Positions 1 through 11,639 of a stretch of 64,000 nucleotides of DNA are shown here, one piece after another. The DNA comes from Eledone cirrhosa (Eukaryota > Mollusca > Cephalopoda > Octopoda > Eledonidae). The stretch spans positions 169,810,333 through 169,874,332 of the forward strand of contig OZ024743.1 of the NCBI GenBank assembly GCA_964016885.1. The letters run 5' to 3'. A program made the position numbers and the translations under genes. Every line of letters starts with the position of its first letter. Position 1 is the first letter of the stretch. Below the pieces are notes generated by a model. The model made no database searches and was not told the DNA's origin. It was given only the letters and a program-made list of their open reading frames with translations.

Positions 1-360
1 CAGGTGAACATATGAGAAGATACGGATATAATTAGGAGTTATACAGTTTAGTGCTTTTTGAATACTATGCCAAAAACAATTAAAAGACACTTGTTGATTG
101 TAACCATGTTCCTCTACACCACTACCATTGTAATACCATCATCACCCATTGCATTATAACACCACCATCTGCACTACTATTACCAATACCATTATTACTC
201 CACTACATACCACCACCAAAATCACATACACCACCACCATCATCACTAAAAATATCACCAAAACTACCACCATCACCACAAGTGCTCCTGTGTTTTCTCT
301 ACCATCACATCAAACTGAAGGAGACAATTTCAATTGAGCAATAACTAGTCACCATGAGAA
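1..360. repeat. No gene; imperfect ACC/ATC-rich low-complexity tract
   Basis: Bases from about 115 to 283 are an imperfect run of ACC, ATC and CAT trinucleotides. They give threonine-rich open frames with no domain. I see nothing else in the first 360 bases. Confidence 0.6.
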
Positions 361-1316
361 GATGACTCAGGAAAATTATTACCATCAGCTTCCTGATCCA
401 GCACAGTTGAAGATCGGATTGCAGTTTTAGTTACAGGAAAAGGAAAGGAGGAGCTCTTAGGTGTTCTGATTGTAAGAGATAGATCCGGACAACATGTCGC
501 TGAAGTCATTTTGAAGGAAATTCAACAATTCAGAATTAAAGATAGAATAATTGGTATGTCCTTCAACACCATTGCCAATAACACCAGCATGCACCAAGGA
601 GCTTATACGAAAATTGCAGCAGCTCTGAAAAAATTCATCTTGTGGCTGGCTTGCTGCCATCACATTCTTGAACTGGTTTTGAAGAAAGTCTTTGAGGTCT
701 TTTCCCCATCATCTGATCCCGGTTTCCTAGTGTTCAAAAAGTTCCAGAAACGTTGGGTCTCTATTGATAAATCTCATTATCAAACTATCCTGGAAGATTT
801 TTACAAGCAAAAGAGGGAGGAGCTGGTTGAATATCTACTGACTACTGCTTTCTGGAGATCATCCTTGAGAAGAGTATGCCAAGTTCATAAATATCTTCCT
901 TCTCTATCTTGTTGGTTGGCCATCTCCACAGTTCTTCTTGGTCCCAGGAGCTTACCACCAGGCTCATTGGATGGTTAAGGCCATATATGTGATCAAGATA
1001 GTTCTGTTCAAACAACAACTTCAGCTTACACCACATGGTACTTGTCAAGTATTGGCTTTTTTTTTAATGAAAGACTTGAACTGGATGAGGAGAAAAAAAA
1101 TGTTCCAAAATCTAACAAAAGAAAAAAAAGGTGATGAAGAAGATTGAAGGCAAAGGAATGGCTTTCGACAACAAAAAACTGAGTGACGTCATTACAAATA
1201 AAACAAATAACTTTGTCCAAAACATTTTGGATTTTTGCACTGATGGCGTTATCAAAGCATCTGTTGATGCTCTGAAAGTTATGAATGACACTGATGATCT
1301 CATTTTGTTCTGTTGA
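361..1316 (+). pseudogene. Relic transposase-like gene, decayed
   Basis: Reading frame 1 runs from about 361 to 900 with a TGA at 394. It contains the pattern VLVTGKGKEELLGV, then MSFNTIANNTSMHQGA, then ACCHHILELVL and a PSSDPG..VFKKFQ stretch. I recognise these as the core of a widespread invertebrate transposon-derived protein family that has an RNase H-like fold; the D-N-T-x-x-N-T segment looks like its first catalytic region (here NTIANNT, so the acidic residue appears lost). The continuation GAYHQAHWMVKAIYVIK lies in frame 2 from 938, so there is a frameshift between about 900 and 938. The part after about 1030 is AT-rich and only doubtfully homologous. The family could be hAT-related; I cannot assign it firmly. 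Confidence 0.55.
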
Positions 1317-1536
1317 GTGGTTTCGTCATTGGATTCAGTAAATTGAACAGAACAGATAATATACTATGGGCCAGATGCAAAACACATCATAAATAAAAAG
1401 ATATGAAAATGTAAAACTTCTAAATATTATTCAATTGACTTTGTTATTTCATCAAGTTGAACAGGTGCATAATCAACATGAGATGATTGGTGAATAATTT
1501 GCAAAATAGAACACCCTAATATATATATATATATAT
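1317..1536. other. No gene; AT-rich spacer
   Basis: AT-rich sequence ending in a short TA run (about 1521-1536), directly followed by the 5'-truncated LINE A. Nothing recognisable is coded here. Confidence 0.5.
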
Positions 1537-3013
1537 TAACCAGGTAATACTAGAGGGTGTCATACCAAAGTATTGGTGCAGCAGCATCATTGTCAACTGC
1601 TACAAGGATAAAGGTGATGCACTAGATAGAGGAAAATATAGAGGCATAAAGCTGATGGACAAGGTTATGAAAGTAACAGAAAGAGTTATAGCACAGTTGA
1701 TTAGGAGCTGAATAAAACTAGGTGAGATGCAATTTGGGTTTGTGCCAGGAAAAGGCTCCACTGATGCCCTCTTCCTTGTGAGGCAATTAAAGGAAAAGTA
1801 CCTGGCTAAAAGTAAGCTGCTCTACCTGGCATTTGTCAATCTGGAGAAAGCCTTCGACAGAGTGCCTCACCCTATAATCTGGTGGGCTCTTAGAAAACTA
1901 GTAGATGAATGGCTTGTGAAAGCAGTACAAGCCATGTATAATGGAGCAGTCAGCAAAGTTAGGGTTAACAATGACTATAGCAAGGAATTTAGCATACAGG
2001 TCGGTGTCCACCAGGGCTCTGTTCTTAGCCCTTTCCTTAGCAGGCAATAACAGAGGAGTTTAAGACCGGATGCCCATGGGAACTCCTGTATGTGGATGAT
2101 CTCACATTTATAGCTGAATCTATGGTGGAACTAGAAGAGAAATTCCAAATATGGAAGCAGGGACTAAAAAGAAAGGGTCTCAAAGTCAACCTGACAAAGA
2201 CTAAGATCCTCGTAAGTAGACGAGAAAACAGAGCCCAGATCCCCTCAGGGAAATGGCCTTCCTCACTATGTGGGAAAGATGTAGGTATTAACTCCATCCT
2301 CTGCCCCAAATGCAAACAATGGGTACACAAGAGATGCTTTACATGCAGCAGCTCCACTGGGACTGCAAGCAGCAAACGGCTGCAGGAAACAAGCACCCCC
2401 AAACCCTGGGAGGGCTCTGTAAAAACAGTAGACAGCTTTTGCTACCTAGGAGACCGAATTAGCAGTGTTCGGAAAGTACAGTAGCCAGGGTAAGAACAAG
2501 ATGGAAGAAGTTCAGGGAGCTACTGCCTCTGCTAGCAGTAAAAGGCTTTTCCCTAAAAAAAAAAAAAAAGGCAGACTGTATGATGTGTGCATATGAACAG
2601 CAATGTTACTTGGTAGTGAGACCTGGGCGTTGTGTGTAGAAGACTTGTGTAGATTAGAAAGAAACGAAGTCTGCATGCTCCGATGGATGTGTAATAGTAA
2701 TATATGTGAACGGCAAAGCATAAACAAGTTAAGAGAGAGACTGAGCATAAGAGGAATCAAATGCTGTGTGCAGGAGAGGAGGTTATGTTGGTATCGACAT
2801 GTGATGCGTATGAAGGATGACAGCTGCATAAAAAGGTGCAGAGCAGTAGAAGTCGATAGAAGCCGCGTAGTAGGGAGACCCAAGAAGACCTGGGATGAGG
2901 TGATAAAAGCCAACCATACCCAATTGCACCTCTCAAGGGCAATGACACACGGCCGTGACCTCTGGCGTCACGCAGTAATACAGAAGACCCGATTTCCCAT
3001 AGGAACAAGCTGA
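1537..3013 (+). pseudogene. LINE copy A: reverse transcriptase ORF2 fragment
   Basis: A 5'-truncated non-LTR retrotransposon starting inside the RT domain (NQVILEGVIPK). RT landmarks follow in order: YKDKGDALDRGKYRGIKL, MQFGFVPGKGSTDALFLVRQ, LAFVNLEKAFDRVP, GVHQGSVLSP, and an active-site YVDD where sister copies have YADD (about 2090-2101). A short deletion at about 2040 removes the hydrophobic LLF segment after SVLSP and shifts frame. Next come the first half of a PHD-like zinc finger (its middle deleted near 2335), the linker with FCYLGDRISS, and the C-terminal domain (LLGSETWAL, RLERNE, RWMCNSNI, RRLCWYRHVM, VGRPKKTWDEV) ending at TGA 3011-3013. In-frame stops include TAG at about 1708-1710. 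It is more damaged than copies B-D. Clade is not assigned; RTE-like architecture is likely. Confidence 0.85.
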
Positions 3014-3305
3014 AGCATATAGACAATATGCCCCCAACCCCTCCCACTGCAAAGTGGTCGTGGAGGTGCCACGGCAAAAAAGCACCCAGCCCACACTGTA
3101 AAGTGGTTGTGTAGGCGCCACGGAAAAAAAAGCACTCACTGTAAATGAGGTTGGGGTTAGGAAAGGCATCCAGCTGTAGAAATCAAGCCAAAATCAGTTC
3201 CCGTATGAGCAAGACTTGGTCAGCCGACCGGGCACTGCCCACAACAGGACAACCCGTTTAACCCATGAAAGCATGGAAGAATGGATGATGATATATATAT
3301 ATATG
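3014..3305 (+). repeat. 3' UTR and tail of LINE copy A
   Basis: This is the shared 3' tail of the A/B/C/D LINE family. Landmarks are GTGGAGGTGCCACGGCAAAA, a second related block GTAGGCGCCACGG, AGGCATCCAGCTGTAGAAAT, CCCACAACAGGACAACCCG and a terminal GATGATG run leading into TA repeats. The tail matches the copy at 37595-37890 over its whole length. Confidence 0.8.
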
Positions 3306-3339
3306 AAAGGTCAAGCAGACCCTTCCTCTAATGTTGGTA

Positions 3340-3475
3340 ATCTACATAATAAATGCGCCCAGTACATGCTGTAAACTGGTTAGTGATTGGAAGAGCATCC
3401 AGCCGTAGAAAGCTTGCTAAAGAAGGGTTGGGAGGACCCTTCAGTTGAGTCAAGTACATGATGGCCTTCCTAGTG
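3340..3475 (+). repeat. Decayed fragment of the same LINE/SINE 3' tail
   Basis: The stretch around GGAAGAGCATCCAGCCGTAG with upstream CATGCTGTAAACTGGTTAG is a diverged piece of the tail family seen at 3014-3305. Sequence from 3306 to 3340 and from 3475 to 3587 holds nothing recognisable. Confidence 0.45.
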
Positions 3476-3587
3476 TTGGAGATTTACACGATATCTGTTT
3501 TATGCTGTCTCCTTTTCCTGGTCTTAAACTTCTAATTCATTGAGGATGTCACAGAATAAAGAACAATAAAGATAAAGTGAAAATTAT

Positions 3588-4255
3588 ATGGTGCGTGCGT
3601 TTCTTTCTATTGGCAATATTGACATGACCATCCCCAAAAATAACAATATTGTAAATAGAAAGACCATCAAGGAAGTAGACAGTTATATGTACCATGGAAA
3701 GAAGATAGCAAGGGATGATGCCCTACTTCCTGAGGTCAAAAGAAGGATTGTGCTTGGCTGGGTGGCTTTTGGAAAAGTTTATAACATAATTAGAAGTTCC
3801 AAGACAACAATCGAAACAAAAGAAACCTGTTTCATGAATATGTTATGCCGGTGATGACATATAGAAGTAAGATGTGGGCATTCAACAGCACCACTACAGA
3901 GACTCTTACAGTGGCCCAATGTAAAATGGAGCAAATCATGCTCCACATCACTTTATGTGATAGGAAGAGCAACATCTGGATTCGACAGCAGACTGGCATG
4001 AAGAATATAATCGAGACCATCAAGTAGGGTAAACTTAGATGAGCTGGCCACATCTTTCATTTCAGAGACAACAGGTAGACTATTAGAATGACAGACTAGA
4101 CACCAAGGCAGTGGAGAAGAACCAGATGGTGGCCAAAGGCCAGATGGCATGACGATCTAACCCAATATCTCAGTCCCACATGGCCCAATATGGCCAGAGA
4201 TAGGAAGTGGTGGAATTCACCCAGGGAGGGGTTTCTCTAACAGGAGTGAGAAGGC
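3588..4255 (+). pseudogene. RTE-type LINE, C-terminal ORF2 fragment
   Basis: A fragment of the region behind the RT domain. The pattern NNIVNRKTIKEVDSYMYHGK is equivalent to the YLG box of RTE elements. It is followed by EVKRRIVLGWVAFGKV, then after a frameshift near 3845 by VMTYRSKMWAFN, MEQIMLHITLCDRKSN, WIRQQTGMKNIIETIK and (again with stops) RWWPKARWHDDL. This order matches the C-terminal domain of RTE/HmRTE-like endonuclease-reverse transcriptases. The 5' part including RT is absent. A downstream TA run and G tract close the fragment. Confidence 0.7.
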
Positions 4256-4688
4256 TCTGGACTTTGGATTTGGGATGTGTATATATATATATATAAGAGG
4301 GGGGGGGGGGGTAATTTGAAATGTTATGAATAAATATATTGGGTAAAAACAATATTTTAATTTGTTTTATTATCCTTTTACCCCAGTACCATCTTTATAT
4401 TTCTATCCACATTGTACTGGCTTTACGAACACTCTATTATTTATATATACACACGCACATAGGCAATTACATCATGGAAGATTCATTTTAACCTTTGAAG
4501 GAGACACAAAAACTGTTATAGTTACTTTTCAATTATTTCTGTACAGTATTGAAATGTCAGTGGGCAGGTCACATATCTGAGACCTTGTCATTGACACAAT
4601 TCTTCTGCAACTCTACTCACTTGCCAAACAAGTATAACTCTGATGTGCATGTGTGTGTAAATAGAAGGCTTAGATAGATGAATGCGTA
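4256..4688. other. No gene; TA run, G10 tract and AT-rich sequence
   Basis: A TA repeat and a pure G tract (about 4280-4311) are followed by AT-rich DNA and a GATAGAT-like stretch before the SINE. Nothing is coded here that I can support. Confidence 0.4.
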
Positions 4689-4865
4689 GGGTCAGACACC
4701 ATGCTTTGTAGCATAGGGTTACGTCCCTTTATGGTCTGAGTTCAAATCCTGCCGAGGTTAACTTTGCCTTTCATCCTTACGGGGTCGATAAAATAGAGTA
4801 TCAGTAATACACTGGGATAATTGCTGGCCTTGTGCCAAACGTAGGAACATTATTATTATTATTCT
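4689..4865 (+). repeat. tRNA-derived SINE, family S, copy 1 (5' truncated)
   Basis: Body landmarks of family S: GGTCAGACACCATGCTTTG, a B-box-like GAGTTCAAATCCTGCCGAGG, CTTTCATCCTTACGGGGTCG, ATAAAATAGAGTATCAGTAA and GGCCTTGTGCC, ending in an ATT tail. The A-box head is missing here. Family S occurs about eleven times in this window on both strands. Confidence 0.85.
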
Positions 4866-5397
4866 GTTGTCGCATGTAGAATGGATCTGAAGATCGACCC
4901 ACCGCCTTCCTTTGCCAGGAAGGGCAGGCAATTTTCCTCTGTCTGGTGGCATTAGCAAAAGAGGTTGTATGGTGGACCAGGCTGTAAGGACTGAAGACAG
5001 ACACTTTTCTCTTCGGCCTATCCCTCATCAATTTTTTCAAGTTTCATTTGGAAAGGAAGGTGAGGGTGAAGAAAGAAGTGCCCCCCCCCCAGTACATTTG
5101 CTGAAAGCGGGTGAATGTTGCGAGTATGGCCCGTGTGAGTAGGCCTACTCTGTAGGCGGGTGAATTTGAGGAGGAGAGGGTGCCCTTCCAGGGTGCTCTC
5201 GAAGCGTCGGGTGGTTCGGGATTGGCGGGGTACCTGAGTGAACCCTAGGTGGTTATATTCCCTATTGGGGGAATTTTCCTTGTATTTTTATTGTTATTTA
5301 TATATTGTTTACACATTTTGTATTGTCCCCTATATGTCGGCCCTTGTGGCCAATAAATGAAACTATTATTATTATTATTATTAGTAAAGGCACATGG
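4866..5397 (+). repeat. Probable 3' untranslated end of an unassigned LINE
   Basis: Non-coding sequence ending in CCAATAAATGAAAC followed by (ATT)n, the style of a LINE 3' terminus. It contains a C10 tract near 5081. No reading frame shows a domain. I infer a retrotransposon 3' end from the tail only. Confidence 0.35.
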
Positions 5398-5727
5398 CTT
5401 GGTGGTTAGAACATTGGGCTTGTAATCAGAAGGTTGTCAGTTTGAATTCTCCGACCAGGTGATGCATTGTGTCCTTGAGCAAGACATTTTATTTCACGTT
5501 GTTCCAGTTTACTCAGCTGTTGAAATGAGTTGTGACATCACTGGTGTCAAGCTGTATCGGCCATAGCCTTTCCCTTGGACATCATCGGTGTCATGGAAAG
5601 GGGAGGCTGATATGCATGGGCGACTGCTGGTTTTCCACAAACAGAGGAAGGAAAACTTTCTAGGTGCAAATCCCATGGATATTTGTGACCGAAGGGGGTC
5701 TTTACCCTATTATTATTATTATTATAG
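5398..5727 (+). repeat. tRNA-derived SINE, family T with non-LINE 3' part
   Basis: The head GGCACATGGCTTGGTGGTTA resembles a tRNA A box and GTCAGTTTGAATTC its B box. The central block GTCCTTGAGCAAGACATTTT is a conserved central-domain motif of the kind seen in deeply conserved metazoan SINE superfamilies. Unlike the copy at 33506, the 3' part here is a different sequence ending in GGGGGTCTTTACCC and (ATT)n, so the same head and core have been joined to at least two different tails. Confidence 0.75.
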
Positions 5728-5869
5728 TTGCATTTATCTTGTTTTATGTTCATACGAGTTATCACCAAGTCACAACCAGTGACCTCAAGAGACAACAAGG
5801 TCTGCCATGTTCAAGAAAGAACATACATACACACACATGCATCTTTAGGTGTTTAGACTTGTGATGTAC

Positions 5870-6012
5870 TTATATTGACAGAATCTTCCTTAGTATATGG
5901 GCAGTTCCCATTAGTACTATCTTTTGAATTTCTTCTATACGTGGGTTTCCTGGGATTTGGGATAAGTAATTATTAGACCCCTTAGGTATCATTCCTAGAG
6001 TGCCTACAACCA
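5870..6012 (-). pseudogene. R4/Dong-like LINE, C-terminal fragment
   Basis: On the minus strand this reads PVVVGTLGMIPKG, IPGNPRIEEIQKIVLMGTAH and ILRKILSI. I recognise it as the last part of ORF2 of LINEs that carry a C-terminal restriction-like endonuclease. The fragment is cut at its 5' side by an (ATT)n tract. It duplicates the equivalent region at about 6310-6420, so it is a separate insertion. Confidence 0.65.
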
Positions 6013-6015
6013 CTG

Positions 6016-6017
<2 letters not shown>

Positions 6018-6064
<47 letters not shown>
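6018..6064. repeat. (ATT)n microsatellite
   Basis: About fifteen uninterrupted ATT units sit at the truncated 5' edge of the LINE fragment just described. Confidence 0.9.
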
Positions 6065-6204
6065 CAGACACGTATAAGTGGTACAGGTTGTGGTTAGCAC
6101 ATGGGGAGCAGTTAGTAAAAAGTTGGATGCATGGCTTGAGAAGCTAGGACTTACCATAATAACAGGACTGTTGCAGAAAACAGCCTTGCTAGAAACAGCA
6201 TGGA

Positions 6205-7605
6205 TTCTAAGGATGGTGTTGGAAAGTTGAAGGAGAAGGAATGACCCTAAGGACTGTTGGCCTTTGGCAATAGCTGTGTGCCTTGGGTATGAGCTGTGTA
6301 GTTTTTGCTGATTTTGTTTCTATTGTATTGAGAGTACTTTTCATAAAATGCGTGCTGTGCTTAGTAGTGCTATATTTTGTATGATGTATATATTTGTAAG
6401 GAGTGGGGTTTTGGCTATGTATTTGTCTGTGTGTTTTTTTATCATCCCTAGAGCACCTATTATTATAGATATTGTTTCTGTTATTATTTTCCACATTAGA
6501 GTTATTTCTATCTCTAGATCTTTGTATTTGGAGAGTTCCTCTATTTCCTTGGAAGATATATTGTTATCTCTGGAGATAGAATCATCGATTAAAAGGCATT
6601 TTTTACTTTGTGGTCTTTGACTATAATATCTGGATGCTTGGCTTTGATCTCTCTGTCAGTATGTATTGGCATATACCAGAGAATGGTTGCATTGTCATTC
6701 TCTGACACTCTTTCTGGTGTGCTTGTACCATCTTTTTTCTGTTGGTATTTCTTAATGCTGGTATAATTTCCAGTGTATGAAGGTCCCAACTCTATCATGT
6801 CTGTGGATATATTCCTTTTTGGCTAAGACTCGGCAGCCAGAGATAATATGACTAATTGTTTTTTCCCTACTTCCACATATTCTGCAGTTACTTACTATAT
6901 TCTGCTTCATTATGTACTTCAGCTGATTTCTGGTGGGGGAGGCTTTGGTCTTGTGCTACTACTAGATATCCTTCCATCTCAGCTTTTAGTCCTGTGCTTC
7001 ATAGCCAGTTTTGTGTATTTTGCTTATCTACTTCCTCTCTATTCAGCTTTTCCAGGTATTGGCCATGCAAGTGTTTTTCTTGCCATCTTTTTAACATGGC
7101 ACTCTAGAGGTTTATATTCAGTTTTTCACAATTTCTGTTGGTGTTTCTTGTTTGTTTTCATTTTCCTCACAACTATCTGTTAATCTGGTTTCTGCTTTGA
7201 ATTTATCGGCCTCCTTGAAGACAGTACAATATTTTGTTTTGTTCATATTTTGTAGCTATTTCTATTAAAACTTTCCTTTATTCTTCATTAGATATGTTTG
7301 AAGTACTGCAGTAGTTATTTTATAACAGTTTTCTGTGTATTTGTGGTAATTATGTGGTTTCGACATCTAATTTTGGATTATGTATTTTAAATGCAGTCAT
7401 TATTTTTCATGTTTTTCTCTCTATTCCACCCAGTTCAGAATATTAAAACTGTAGCTTGCTATTGGGATCACTAAGGTATTGATGCTAATTTGCATTTAGT
7501 TCAGTTTTGAGTAGTAAACTAATCCGTCTGTAGTATTCCTTTCTAATCTTCACTTTCATCTATGTATATTGAACCCTATCTAATTTGTTGATTCCTGGCA
7601 ATCCT
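6205..7605 (-). pseudogene. R4/Dong-like LINE, 3' half with restriction-like endonuclease
   Basis: Minus strand, several frames. From the 5' side (high coordinates): post-RT domain, then KRWQEKHLHGQYLEKLNRE, a zinc-knuckle-like region (CRICG..., SHIISGCRVLAKKEY, with a following H), then LWYMPIHTDREIKAKHPD, a PD-x14-D motif (PDIIV...FLID, about 6590-6650) and KYKDLEIE ending with IIGALGMIKK. The PD-X(10-14)-D motif is established for restriction-like endonucleases of R2/R4-type LINEs. Stops and frameshifts are frequent. The matching RT half lies at 11640-13905 in the same orientation, and I infer one element split by a 4-kb insertion. Confidence 0.75.
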
Positions 7606-7799
7606 TTTTCATGTCGACAATATGTAGCCTTGGAAAAACGGCATCGGCAACAACATCAACTCAGAAAATATCAACAAAACGATGAGGACACCAAAATACT
7701 ATGACCCTCGTACAACTACAACACCGGGGATTTAGTAAATCATTTAAGATATAACCAAAAATACACCCCATCCAACTACCCCTACCTCCACCTCCATCT

Positions 7800-8101
7800 A
7801 CACCACCCCTTTCTCTGTAAAGTTAAGTTGGTGCCACAACATCCAGTCCTAAATAAATGAGGTCGTGTAGGTGTCACGACAAAAAAACACACAGTCCACA
7901 CTGTAATGTGGCCGTGTAGGTAACACGGTAACCCCCCCAGTCCACACTGTAAACGTGGTTGGTGTTAGGAAGGGCATCCAGCCGTAGAAAACCCGCCAGA
8001 CAATCCTATACGAGCAAGACAACCAATCTTGCCTCACATGGGACACTTCCCATCTAAACCCATGCTAGCGTGGAAGATAGACGATGATGATGATGATGAT
8101 A
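7800..8101 (+). repeat. Solitary 3' tail of a LINE D-like element
   Basis: Landmarks are GGTCGTGTAGGTGTCACGAC, GTGGCCGTGTAGGTAACACG, TAGGAAGGGCATCCAGCCGT, ACGAGCAAGACAACC and CATGCTAGCGTGGAAGATAG, with a terminal (GAT)n at 8081-8101. The arrangement matches the 3' UTR of LINE D (59150-59550) better than that of LINE B. No coding part is attached. Confidence 0.75.
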
Positions 8102-8875
8102 TCTTAAATCATCACAACCAAAGGAAATCATTGTCACCATCATCACCACTACCATCATCTCTAACACTGTATACATGTGTTTATATATCAGGAAAAATAA
8201 AACAGCGAAGTACAACAAAATTACAAGATCATCAAAGGAAGAATATCGCCATGTTTTACTGGTGATAAATGCAAGGAATTAGACAGGATCAACATTGATA
8301 TATATTTATACCTGTTGATAATTACATTTATATTGCACACACACTATGTAAAATCTGCCTACGTGAAAACATACACAAACACGCATTATACATTTGTATA
8401 TATAAGAAAATCTGTGTATATAAATACATAACTATATTATTAACTATTGAACAATTTTATAGTCGGGCCAATTACTTGCTTGTAAATATGTGTAAAATAT
8501 ACACAAACTTTTGCTGGTTCGCTATCTTACACTGTACACACTGGCACATACACATACATAACATGTTTGCATGCACATCTAAATCTGCCTAAATAATACA
8601 CTTGCAATAATTTTTTCCCCTGAATTATATATACACGCATACTTTCGCATGGACACGAGAATGTCTACATACAACATATACTCTGGTGTCTTAGCCAAAA
8701 TTTGGGAGTGAGTGTGTGTGTGTTGGTGTGATATGAAGTCTAAATATACATATAGATTTCTAAGATTTTCCACTTGAACACTCCCTGTTTTTTTTTCTTT
8801 TTAGGTCCCTCTCAATGCCCCTACTCCCCCCTTTTCTTTTGTTTTGTTTCTGTTGCGTTCGGAATTGGTGTAGGT
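8102..8875. other. No gene; AT-rich, ATAC-rich spacer
   Basis: I see short TA, CATA and TG runs and no domain in either strand over about 770 bases. Confidence 0.4.
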
Positions 8876-8879
8876 GAGA

Positions 8880-11480
8880 TATGATGCCTCTTTCATATCA
8901 TCACCCTATCTACTTCCCAATGATTCCAGTTTCTCTCCTCCACCTACCCACCAGTGAGGCAATCACTCTGGCCGGAGACAACCAGCCTCAACATGGTGCT
9001 CCAGTCCCCGGCTCCATGCCACACCCTCCATCCCCACCAGGGGACACCTGTAGCTCATGCACCATCACAAATAGGCGGGAGAAAGGCCGGAATTGTTCGG
9101 GGTACAGCTGTTTCCACCACCTTTCTTGTGTTGGCCAGGTGTATTGAGCCTCCAGTGTCCTCACTGCAAGGAGATGCAGCAACTGTCTCTTCCTCTCATC
9201 TGCACAGCTGCAACCATCCACTACACCACTAGATGAGACAGCGAGCTTGACTGATGCTCAAGCCTCATTGGTCAATATCACTTGGCTCAGGCAGCTCCAG
9301 AAGATCCCGCTCAAGATCCTGAAAGCAGCCTGAGAGGGCCCTGGGCTCTAATCGAGCCAGCGATTGGGAGCACCCCCTCTATTTTGCCCTCAGCCTCTCC
9401 AACTCTGGTGTTGACTGAGGCAGCCTGTTGACAGCAGTTTTCATCAAGGCAAATGCGTATCCCAAGTGTGCTCAAGGATGCCACATCCGCTGCTCTCAGG
9501 TGCCCTCAATCCTCCACCTCAAAGTGTTGCTATCCCTCCTATCAGCTGAACCTGGGTGCCACCTCCTGAGTGCGATTGTGGCACTCATCAACAAGTTAAT
9601 CTACGGTGCCCTGGATCCTTATGCCCGAGCTCAGCTTGACCGCTCTCAGGAAGAAAGAGAGTGGCATATGCCCCATCACGGTAGGCAATGTCTTCCAGTA
9701 GCTGGCTGCTAAGGTGGTCTGCAGGTCCTTCACACCCGAACTGGGTGAAGAGCACATCCCAGTGCAACTGGAGGTCAGCATGTCTGGTGGGTGTGAGGGG
9801 GCCGTACTTGCAGCTAGGCAGTTCTTCAACAACTGTCTACTGGAACTGGCACCTCATTGTCGAGCTTGACATGAGGAATGCCTTTAACTGCCTATGCCAT
9901 GACCATCTGCTCGAGGCCTATCTCAGCTAAGCCCCCTCTGCCTACTCGCTAACCGACCTGTCATATGGAGTCCCGAGCATGCTCCTTGCTGCTGATACGG
10001 TCATACCTTCATACACTGGATTTCAACAGGGTGACCCTTTGGGCACCCTCCTTTTTGCTCTTAGGTTAAAACATTACTTCGAACATCACGCCCCTTTCAA
10101 TGTTTGGTACCTGGATAATACCATATTGGGCCAGCCCGTGGAGACTGCGATTGGTGGTTCCTGCTCTGCTAAGAATTGGCCTCAAGGTCAACTCGGATGT
10201 GCTGCCCCTGAAAGAGTATGTCCTCATCCTCAGGTCGCCGATCCTCCTGCCAGTCATCTGCTTCACCATCTGGTCCAGTTTCCAGCAGCTTGCGACATTC
10301 TCGAGCAGACTGTGCATGACACCCATCCAGCCCTCTTCCTGTTGAGATACTGCTTCACTATGCCGAAGCTTCTCTACTCACTTTATAACACTCCTTGCTA
10401 CAGCCACGCATCTCTCCTCACTGATGTCAATACTTGAATACTTGTATCCATGTGTCAGCTGAGGAGATATGCAATGTCAGGTTTGACAACTTTTGCTAGC
10501 AACAAGCCACCTTACCTGTTAGAAATGATGGACTTGCTCTCCAGTCTCATTGGCTTTGCCGGCGTTTCTTTCGTTTGTAACCTCTTGCTGTGTCCTCATC
10601 AACAGGCTTCTCTACAACACAACGGAACCCACCGCCTGCAAGACTTGGAACCAGCATGGACTCTAGCCCTCCTCTTCTTCCTCCTGTAGACATCAAATCT
10701 CCCCAAAGAATATGGGTGCCATCCAGTGCAACCAGGCCTCGGACAAGCTAGCATGCCAGCTCGACCAGCACCACTTTGCATGTTTTCGCTCTTCCTCACA
10801 ACCCCACAGCAATGCCTTACCCCCCTTTTCAACAGGCATGCAGCTGGATAATGATACCCTGCAAATTTGGGGTTTCCCTGAGGCTCAGCCTCCGGATCTG
10901 CAAGCCACACAAATGTCGCTGCGGATCCACCATAGTCTCTTTTGGCCTCCACCCACTGTCTTGTCGTTACAGTGCTAGCTGCCTTCCTTGCCATGCTGCT
11001 CTCAACGAGGCCATAAAACTTAGCTTGGATGCTACAGGATTCCTCTCCCAGCTTGAGCCAGTGAGGCTGGACTGAGGGGTCGGCAAAGGGGCAGACGGCA
11101 TGATATCTTCTTGTTCCGCAGTGGTAAACCCTCATCTAGGATGCCACATGCTGCTACACTTTCTCCAGTGACAACGTAGTGCAGTTTGTGACTAACCCAG
11201 GCTCTACTGCACTTCAGGCCGAGGATGGCAAACTCTCCAAATATTGGTCGCTCTCCGCAGGTTTACGGTTGTGCATGTAGCAGTGTAGACTTCTGGTGTC
11301 CTTGGCCCTAGGACCACTTCCCTACTCACCACCATCGGCACAGAGTTGTGTACCCGTAGATGTGAGTCTCACAGGCTGAAATGGTTCTTCCAGTGTGTCT
11401 TCCTCTCCATCCTCCGGGGAGATGCCATTTCTATTCTCTTTGCCAGGGCTGTGGGACAGCCAGCGCATGGGCCCCCATTT
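8880..11480 (+). pseudogene. LINE with WYLDD-type RT and C-terminal endonuclease domain, decayed
   Basis: GC-richer than its surroundings. The N-terminal part has a Cys/His cluster (CSSC, then YSCFHHLSCVG) that looks like a RING/PHD-type finger at about 9050-9140. The RT domain begins near 9590 (LRPI/VGNVFQQL-type, then LELDMRNAFNCL) and includes SYGVPSM, GFQQGDPLGTLLFAL and an active-site box WYLDN at about 10105, where the family has YLDD, so the second aspartate is lost. The C-terminal part (10970-11450) has the IKLSLDATGFLSQLEPVRLD segment followed by the remains of a PDG...WD restriction-like endonuclease box (here ADGM, near 11090), TSGVLGP and FL.ILRGDAISIL. Many frameshifts. It sits inside the R4-like LINE (6205-7605 and 11640-13905). 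Confidence 0.75.
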
Positions 11481-11639
11481 GTTTATAATAGTGAGAGAGT
11501 GGGAGAGACGGAGCTAGTGACAGTGGGAGTTTGGTTTTATTGTGTTTGGACCTGGTGTATATGTATATATTCAAATCCTCCTTGTCATATAACCACCAAT
11601 AACACAAATTCTGCAAGCCATGGCTACAGTTAAACGAAA

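Noticed and set aside
511..1316. Possible host protein-coding exons
   Set aside because: The residues match a transposon-derived family and the frame is broken between 900 and 938, with a TGA upstream at 394; no splice signals explain the breaks.
6848..7183. Hydrophobic plus-strand ORF that looks like a membrane protein
   Set aside because: It is the opposite strand of the R4-like LINE coding region; the minus strand explains the sequence.
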